Shown here: piece after piece, positions 57,017 to 64,000 of the stretch
How positions within the stretch are numbered: the first letter of the stretch is position 1
How the letters are laid out: every line of letters starts with the position of its first letter
Notes under the pieces: generated by a model
Database searches by the model: none
What the model was told of the DNA's origin: nothing
What the model saw: the letters and a program-made list of their open reading frames with translations, nothing else
Program-made: the position numbers and the translations under genes
Origin: Aaosphaeria pasadenensis
Taxonomy: Eukaryota; Ascomycota; Dothideomycetes; Pleosporales
Reading direction: 5' to 3'
NCBI GenBank assembly: GCA_022813625.1
Contig: JAKLMB010000009.1
Coordinates: 620,001 to 684,000, forward strand
Length of the DNA: 64,000 nucleotides

Positions 57017-57865
57017 AAACACGCCAACAAAGAAACAAAGAAAAACACAGAGCATCAAACGAACAAACGAACAAACACTCCGACGTTCGATAGCTAGTAG
57101 TGAGCCTGTACGTATGTATAAACGTGTGTGCACAAACACATGCATTGAGGAGTTTTGTAATTGATAGATATCCGGTGTTTGATACGGGAATAAATACACA
57201 CTGATCCCACAAAATCGCCCTCACCGCCCAACAAGTAGAGTTGTTCTTATAAAATTGAAGCTACTACGTCCGATACAATAGATAGGTACCTGTAGGATAT
57301 GTACATAGTGCTATAAAGTCACGTCCGAAGCACACGAGAAAAAGAGGAAGAGGAGGGAAGCAAGCATAGACGTCAAAGGTGATCTATTCTCAGAGGAAGG
57401 AAGTGGAGTTGTAAGGCTTCTATTACATCTACTCTATCTAGCGTATATATACAGTGACTTAAAGCTATGTGTGTACATCTGATACGTTAGTTATCATTTG
57501 GCATTTCTCCCATTTTATCTCCCTGTTCATGGATAACGTTTCCGTGTGTGTTCCCGCGGAGATAGCAGTGCAATGAATGGCAACGATGATGCACTTGAAG
57601 GTTCGAAGCTAAAGACAAGTAGTTAGGTGCAAGATAAGCTGTTTGTGTTAATTGCCCCGGTGGCTTTCCTTCTGTCATACTTGCGCTGACGCTGACAGTT
57701 CGCTTTTGATGCGAGATCGAATCGAAGCGTCTGTGTCAGATATCATGTCCCGATCGCGGGGCCTGAGAAAGGAGGGGAAGTCTTGATTGATCGATTGATC
57801 CTGAAGGACGACGACACCAACTCATTTGCTTACGCCATGGGATTCTTCCGCGGTATCCGCGTTGC

Positions 57866-58031
57866 GTGTGTGTGTGTGTGTGAGATAGTGAGATGAGCAT
57901 TTCGTTGGCGGAAGGGGGGTGGTGTTGGTGGTGAGGGAACCGGAACGGAGCGGCATCTTGCAAGGCTGGATTTAGACGTAATACACGACGCAGGTGAGGT
58001 GAGGTGAGGCAAGGCACACACACACACACAC
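57866..58031. repeat. complementary (GT)n and (CA)n tracts, potential large hairpin
   Basis: GTGTGT... of 17 bases (57866-57882) and CACACA... of 17 bases (58015-58031) are exact reverse complements separated by 132 bases. The spacer also has GGTGA units repeated three times (about 57991-58008). Confidence 0.75.
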
Positions 58032-61000
58032 TGGGAGCATCCATGTTCCAGTCGGATTTAGGAATCCAGTCTGGATGTCCTTTCGTCTTCATCTCCCGCG
58101 CGGTGGACGAATGGTAGCACGGAGATCATCAACTTCCTGATTGGGAAGCTGGGCCATATTGCGAACTTGAACGTTCTGGCCGATTTGGGTTTGGGACGGT
58201 GAAATGTGAACAATGAAAGAAGAGAAATGCAACATGCGTGCGTCCTGCGGCAGAGTTAGTTAGGAGCAGAGCAACGAGCAGGGCGTATATGTGTGAAAGG
58301 TCGCTCCCCTCGATCCGAAGACGTGCATGCCGTGGCATGGCATGCTATACACCGTTGAGGGGAAGTGGTCGAAAGTGATCCCACCCGCGCGTATGCTGCA
58401 AGTCTAGTGTATATTGCTCGAGAAGGACCTCCCAAACAGCCGCATATTACCATGCGGTTCTTCTGAGAATCGCGGCTTTACGAGGGACGGAGGACCTCCT
58501 CTTCGTCCTTCTATTCCTCCTTCTTCCCCTCGCTTCGCAAGGGTTCCGACCACCTCGCCAGACCTGCATGCTGTTGCGGCACAGCAAAGTTAAAATGCTC
58601 GCTGGCTGGCTGACTGGCTGGACTAAGAAGGCGGTGCTGTCACGCGCGGAAAGGAATTTCTGCTGGCGGATTTCTCCCCCTCAAAAAGCTGCAGCCGTGC
58701 GGCACAGCTGGCAGGAGAGAGATATCTCGCGTGGTGGTAGTGCATGCGTGCGAGAGAAGGCTCCCAGCCTGGACATCTGTCAGCCAGGTTGTCGCTTCAT
58801 CTTCTGGACGGTGATTCGGTCCGGTATAGTACTGAACAACTGGGGGCACCTGTTGTATAATTCCTACTGATGAACAGCTCTTCCACGTGCTCCCCAACTT
58901 CCCCAGCGAAAGCCGTCCTCTGGAAGTACAGTGTGTATTCCTTCATCTCGATCTACTTTTGGCGAACTGTGCCGCAATCACGCAGGGTGGGATATTTGCC
59001 CCAAAAAGGAGGCCAGCAATACCGCGTCGACGTATCGCTGTTCTTGTAGACGACTGTGGGATGATTCCCCATAGTTATCTCGAGCCTTACAGCCGGGATT
59101 TCGTCCCAAGGCATCCTCTATGTAGAAGTGGTCGTCCTGTTCCAATACGGACCATTCCCCAATCGGGAACTACGGCATATAACTACCATATCCACAGACA
59201 CACAGACACACACATACGCAAGAAACAGGCATACACCACACTCTCACACATATTTGGGTTTCATCGGGCAGGTGGCGTTGGGAGAGTCAGTAGATCCCAA
59301 GTATCGCCAAGTTCATCTTTCACCACTCATTGAAATGAGACGGTACCAACGTAGTGGAAGGGCGCGAGCGGAGCAAGCTATTCTTGTGCAAATAACCCAC
59401 CCTGCAATCGCTGCGAGAACGGTGGCCGAGGCGGCACAGCAAGACAAGTCAAGACAACAACACAACTCCGGTCCAGGATGCCGCATAACCCCAATGGACA
59501 GATTAGGATGGCATGGACCTTGCCCGTCCCCGTCGCCACTGTCCCAAACCCTTGGTGCACTGCCTGTCCATACAGAAACTGACAATTCACACTGTGCAGC
59601 ATTCTGCGACGGCGCGCAGAGTCAACGTCTCAACGCGCCTAGGATGGAAATGAAGTGAACAGCTGTCGACTGTGGCTCGGGCAATGGGCAGGACCGAGTA
59701 AGCGCAGGAGGAGTGGCTCCATGCACAAGAGCACCGTCAGATGACGGTTGTGGTATTCCTGGAGTCGAGGCAATAAAGAAATTCCTGATTGAAGACGGAC
59801 AAGGACGCATGAGGGCTGGCGAACCCTGTACCGATCCAGGCCGTTGGATAATTGGGGGCGCTTGGATGCGGACGAGCAACAATGCCGGCACCGTGAGGTC
59901 GTCTCTCCCACCACCTGTTTCCCCCACGGACGGGCGGGTCGGCGCGAGTCCCAGCAATCGTAAATTCCCAGACATTCCAGCGAGCTTAAAATGTGAATTC
60001 AAAGGGTTTATGGGGATCCAAAGGCAAGATATATGGGATCTTGCAATGGATTTCGAGGAAACGCTGACCAGGATGTTTTGTGGGCTCGTGCGGACCGCCG
60101 ATGCATGCTGACAGAAAGGGAAGAACAACACCGCATCGGTAGGCGCAAGCAGACCTGCAGCAGCCAGCCAGCAGGAGCTGCAGCAGCAGACATCCAAAGT
60201 ATGACCGATCAACGGACGTCGCCCTCGCGGGTACAGGGGCCCAGAGGCAAACAGGACTATGAGATGGATATTAGCCCGGCTAAGTCACAGACACTTTCCC
60301 AGATTAGCCGACCTGTTTGGGATGGGAACAGGACAGATAGGCTGTGTGATTGGCTGGGCGTGAGACGGCGGTCCGTAGTGGTTGGTAAGAATAGTCGAGG
60401 GCGCGTACGACCGGGGAGAAGGGAGATGATCGAGGTGGTGGCGTCGGTGGAGGCTTGACAGTCTATCGCCGTGTACTCCATAGGTATGTTTGTCCAGTGG
60501 TGGTGGTGACGGTGACGACGGTGTCGTCTTCTGTGCACAGTGCATGTACGTTCCCATGCTGGTGGTATGCCGAAGTGGAGGCACTGAGTGAGCCCACGTA
60601 CCGAATCGTACTCTGTATCCATCCACTTACCGTACAATACGGGACAGACGACGAGAGTTGATAAAACACAAGGCCCAGGCGCACTGTCCATGGTGAGGCT
60701 AAGGCCGACCAACGGCGGTGTGGCATGTCAAGATGTTGCACATGCGATAGACGCGGCAGCCCACGCATCCTTCGCATACAAGCATCCTCGCAAGCTCTCC
60801 GACCCAAGCACAAGCACACACCACCAGCACCCAGCACCAGCGCAACCAATGATTATTCCATTTCCGCGTTTCTTGCCGCATAGGGGCATCATGGGCCCAA
60901 CGAACAACCGTACGAACGCAATAACACAGCCAAGCAAAATGAGTTGAGAACCCACACTTCTGCCCAGCTATTCCCTCCCTACCACGCCTCACAGCTGCAT

Positions 61001-61893
61001 TGAAAGGGTAGGAAACACGAACGGCAATCGGGCGATGGGCAACGGCGACAGCAGCCGCGTATGGGCGGAGAACAGAAGTGTGGTGGTTCCAATGACGCTC
61101 ATCTCGTGTTGCATCATCAAGCCCTTGCTACGCAAGGCCACTCATGCCATCCCATGCGCACTTCACCGACCTGACCGTATCGTACGTAGTGCGAAGCGAA
61201 GGGGTGACGTCCTCCGCGAGCAAAATAGAAAACGGAGAGTGGGTGATGGGTGATGCGGATGTGCGCTGTGCCGCGATCACAGTGGCAGCAGCAGGACTAT
61301 TGGGGAGATTTGAGTTTGGATTGGGATTATTGGGGATTGGGCTGTGAGTTAGTTTTTGGACTTGGATAATTGATGAGACCCCGTGAGGGTGTGAAAGCTC
61401 GGGACGACCGGGTCGAGCCGAGCTCCCGGTGGACTGCTGAGGGAGAAATGAGAGGAGGGAAACAATGTCGGGATAAGGCGCGCGTTCAGGTGTCGTGTTA
61501 GACGGAGCAGGCGGCGCTAGATGGTGTAAATGAATGAAACACAGCGGGAGAGCCCAAGGGAGAGGAGGGAAAATCTCGATTGAGGAAGGTCGTGAAACGG
61601 GTGGAGGAGGAGGAGACGCTGGAGGATGAAGGATGAGGGATGAAGTGGAGGGGTGTGGTGTGGGTACGAGTGCCAAGATAAAGTACGTGATAATGGACAT
61701 GCATGGGGTACAGTAGATACGAAGGTAGCTACTCCGTACCCAGTTACATGTACAGTGTAGGCAATTACAGGAACAGTTATTTGTTACATAGCAGCAAAGA
61801 GGAAGGAAGGCGTATACCGCACAGACACTTGATTCCTTCATGGCGGCTACGAGGATTTACGGGACATGGAATGGGGATATTACAGAGTATGTA

Positions 61894-61905
61894 CGGAGTA
61901 CTCCG
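61894..61905. repeat. CGGAGTACTCCG perfect palindrome
   Basis: A 12-base perfect palindrome. Its half-site recurs as TACTCCGTAC at 61730-61739 and CGGAGTAC near 63679-63686. TACTCCGTA-type sequence is common in several filamentous fungal genomes, often at short repeat or MITE ends. Confidence 0.6.
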
Positions 61906-63286
61906 CATATCTGTAATAAACAAACGAGCTCTATACACTACCCAGGTACTTACATTACTACCTACCCATATAGTTAGTCGAGTCGAATGTACTGTACAGA
62001 GTACATCCATACAATGTATGAATTGTTTCAAGTGCAAATGCATGTCCAATTCCTCTATGCGGATATCGTATTTGTAAAGAAGCGATGTCGTTAAAAATGA
62101 TAGGCAAGTCGATTGTCGGCCCGCCAGAGAGGGAGAGAAAGAGTAGAGAAAGAGCGAGTGAGTCTAAAGAGACATTTGTGGGGTTGCTCTCCCGATCATG
62201 ATGTAGACGCGGTTCGGGATCTACGGGTAGAAATTACACATTGAAGAAACCGGGCATCATCCATGTGTTTGGCGTCGTTCCACGGGGTACTAGCTACATA
62301 TTCAAAAAGAGATCTCATCTAGAACCTCGGCGCCATCGGCAAGTGAACATCAAGGCAGATTCTGTAGACCAGCAGACGAGAGAGTCAGGTCGAGCAGGGG
62401 CTGGAGCTGGGCGTAAGTGTGGAGTTTATCGCTCCTGATCGTGATTATCGTGGTGACGATGATGATGCAAGTGCACATCGGGTTCAATGGGGGCTAATCG
62501 CACAGAAGAAGGACCATCATTTGGCGTCGGGTTCAACGGGAACTACATATAGAAACAGATGTAGTAGAGTGCCATATGAGGGAATTAAATTGATAAGGAT
62601 GAAAAAGTTGGTCGGAAGGAATCTCTTCTCCGATTCTGGCAATGTAATTAAGCGACTAAGAATTTGAACGATATTTCTGAAATAGGCAAATGTAGTTGTA
62701 GACTAAAAGTCCGTTGAGGATAGTCTGAGAAAGCGGGACGAAGTTGATGTTGGTAGAGAAAATGGTAAAGAGTGGAGATGCTGGTAGAAGGAGAGTTGTT
62801 GAGTACCCATGCTATTTCATGCATACAAAGGGTAGAGTTATTCAATGGTTAGAATGTGCGCAGGCTAACATGCATGCTTCAGAATGGGTGCTAGAACGAT
62901 CATGTTACGAGGTAAATTGAGGTTGGTACCTCTCTACCTACCAACCTACCTAGGGCGACCAGAGTATTCATCTAGCGAATAATGACGACAACGACAGGTT
63001 GCGACTCGAAGGAATGATTACGGGTATGAGGAGGATGAGGAGGATGATGATAATGATGAAACTGGGGTGAGAGCCGCCGAACGATGCGCGAGGGCTGGCG
63101 CTTACAGATCAAGTGGCTTGACGAGGGTGTTTGAGGATTCGACAAAAGGACGGCTCGTGGTGGGCAGGTGGCATGTGGCAGATAGAAATGATGGACGTTC
63201 CAACGGCGGGCGGATGGGGAGGCGAGATGGGATGGACACGGTTCGAGTCAGTTTGGTATGGTATGGAGCACATCTATTGTAGAAAT

Positions 63287-63304
63287 GGGATGGGATGGGA
63301 TGGG
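63287..63304 (+). repeat. GGGAT pentamer repeat, G-quadruplex motif
   Basis: Four GGG runs separated by AT (GGGATGGGATGGGATGGG) fit the canonical intramolecular G-quadruplex pattern with two-base loops. Related TGGTATGGTATGG sequence lies 20-40 bases upstream. Confidence 0.8.
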
Positions 63305-64000
63305 ATGAAGGAGCTAGTGGGCGATTGATGCGACTGAAGCGATTGAAATTGGAGCGCCGGGCGTAGCGGAGGCAGCCAAACCCAGCCCAGGTATTGGATT
63401 GGAACGGATTGGCGACATGCATGCAGCCACAAAACAAAGTAGTTACACAGCAGCGTACATTGTCACTGTGCGATTGGATGGATGTACGGTGTGCGTGCTG
63501 TACGCATCACGCAGACGGCCCTCTCTACAATAAAAGATGCTATCAAGCATCCACTCGTACTACTCTTGTGCTGTAATGGAGGTGCATCACATACCAACCA
63601 CATACTTGCCGCAAGGCTATCCCACATGTAAATATATGAAAGTAGGTACGGATATCTGCTCATACACACATACACACACGGAGTACATGATCATACAGAA
63701 ATGCCGACCATAGGGACATGGAAGAGCAAAGGCACACATGACAAGTTAGCAAGTGCCCACGTCCATACATATTCCCTTCACCAGTACGTCCGTATCTGGC
63801 TTATGGGCGGATGCGTCTTCCGCAGCGCATAAACGAGGCAAGATAGTTGTGGGTCCCCAGGTGGTGGCGCCGGTAGCGTATGAAGAAACTGGTATTGAGA
63901 TGATACGAGTCGTTCCTATCGGTGTGTTTTGTTGGTGGGGTTCCAACTTCCAACTCATCGTCTACTTTGTATCATTGTTTCCACTGTGAATGAGTGCCTA

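Larger units (their letters stand above)
54403..64000. other. 9.6-kb region without a supportable gene
   Basis: No chain of exons giving a known domain could be built on either strand. Open frames are short, and those above 130 codons (for example 61128-61841 minus) are low-complexity Pro/Ser/His strings. The left part (54.5-57.5 kb) is AT-rich with long A/C runs. The right part (58-64 kb) is GC-richer, with G/A-rich and TG/CA repeats. Such regions in moulds often lie upstream of large developmental regulators. Listed separately: a minisatellite, complementary TG/CA tracts, a palindrome family and a G-rich pentamer repeat. Confidence 0.55.

Noticed and set aside
59622..60212. 196-codon minus-strand frame
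   Set aside because: No recognisable domain, overlaps equally long frames on the other strand, and has no flanking exon.
61128..61841. 237-codon minus-strand frame in the gene-free end
   Set aside because: Begins with a Cys-rich string and continues as Pro/Ser/His low complexity; no splice continuity or known motif. Likely chance in biased DNA.
1..64000. secondary-metabolite cluster, CRISPR, prophage or intact transposon
   Set aside because: No polyketide, peptide or terpene synthase, no repeat-spacer array, and no transposase, integrase or reverse transcriptase pattern was found on either strand.

Overview
The window comes from a filamentous ascomycete (Pezizomycotina). The genes are split by short introns of about 45-80 bases with GTRNGT donors and CTRAC/CTRAY branch sites. 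The protein set is typical of moulds: a SepH septation kinase, a septin, a Zn2Cys6 regulator, a Pth11-like rhodopsin-fold receptor and a secreted DUF1996 protein. I see no bacterial operons, CRISPR, rRNA genes or intact transposons. The class within Pezizomycotina cannot be fixed from sequence alone. Exon borders were read by hand from splice signals and frame continuity, and lengths were checked modulo 3.

Left part (1-13,600). A truncated conserved fungal gene runs off the left edge, followed by a Zn2Cys6 regulator of the PrtT/Leu3/War1-like group. Next comes a likely catabolic gene group: an allantoate-permease-type MFS transporter divergent from a SAF-domain dehydrogenase (COG4091 type), then an FAD/DAO oxidoreductase, with a D-glycerate kinase further downstream. 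The transporter and dehydrogenase share one 638-base promoter region.

Middle left (13,600-32,100). A 1,476-residue SepH/Cdc7-type kinase of the septation initiation network is followed by a seven-helix Pth11-like receptor. After a long gene-free gap come a secreted DUF1996 protein, convergent with an intronless GH94 phosphorylase that resembles fungal cellobionic acid phosphorylase, and then a C2H2 zinc-finger gene.

Middle right (32,100-41,100). This gene-poor DNA holds one hypothetical acidic protein, a run of strong inverted repeats (35,950-36,099), a lipoate ligase gene and a tRNA-like polymerase III unit with a TATA box, A box, B box and T-run.

Housekeeping block (41,100-54,400). This contains an FAD monooxygenase, the Golgi golgin Rud3, mitochondrial ribosomal protein bL32m divergent from a Cdc10/AspD septin, the Lto1 Fe-S adaptor divergent from cytosolic methionyl-tRNA synthetase, and a long disordered hypothetical protein.

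Right part (54,400-64,000). About 9.6 kb contains no gene I can support. It holds a 20-base minisatellite, complementary dinucleotide tracts, a GGAGTACTCC palindrome family and a G-quadruplex-type repeat. It may be a long regulatory region for a gene beyond the right edge.
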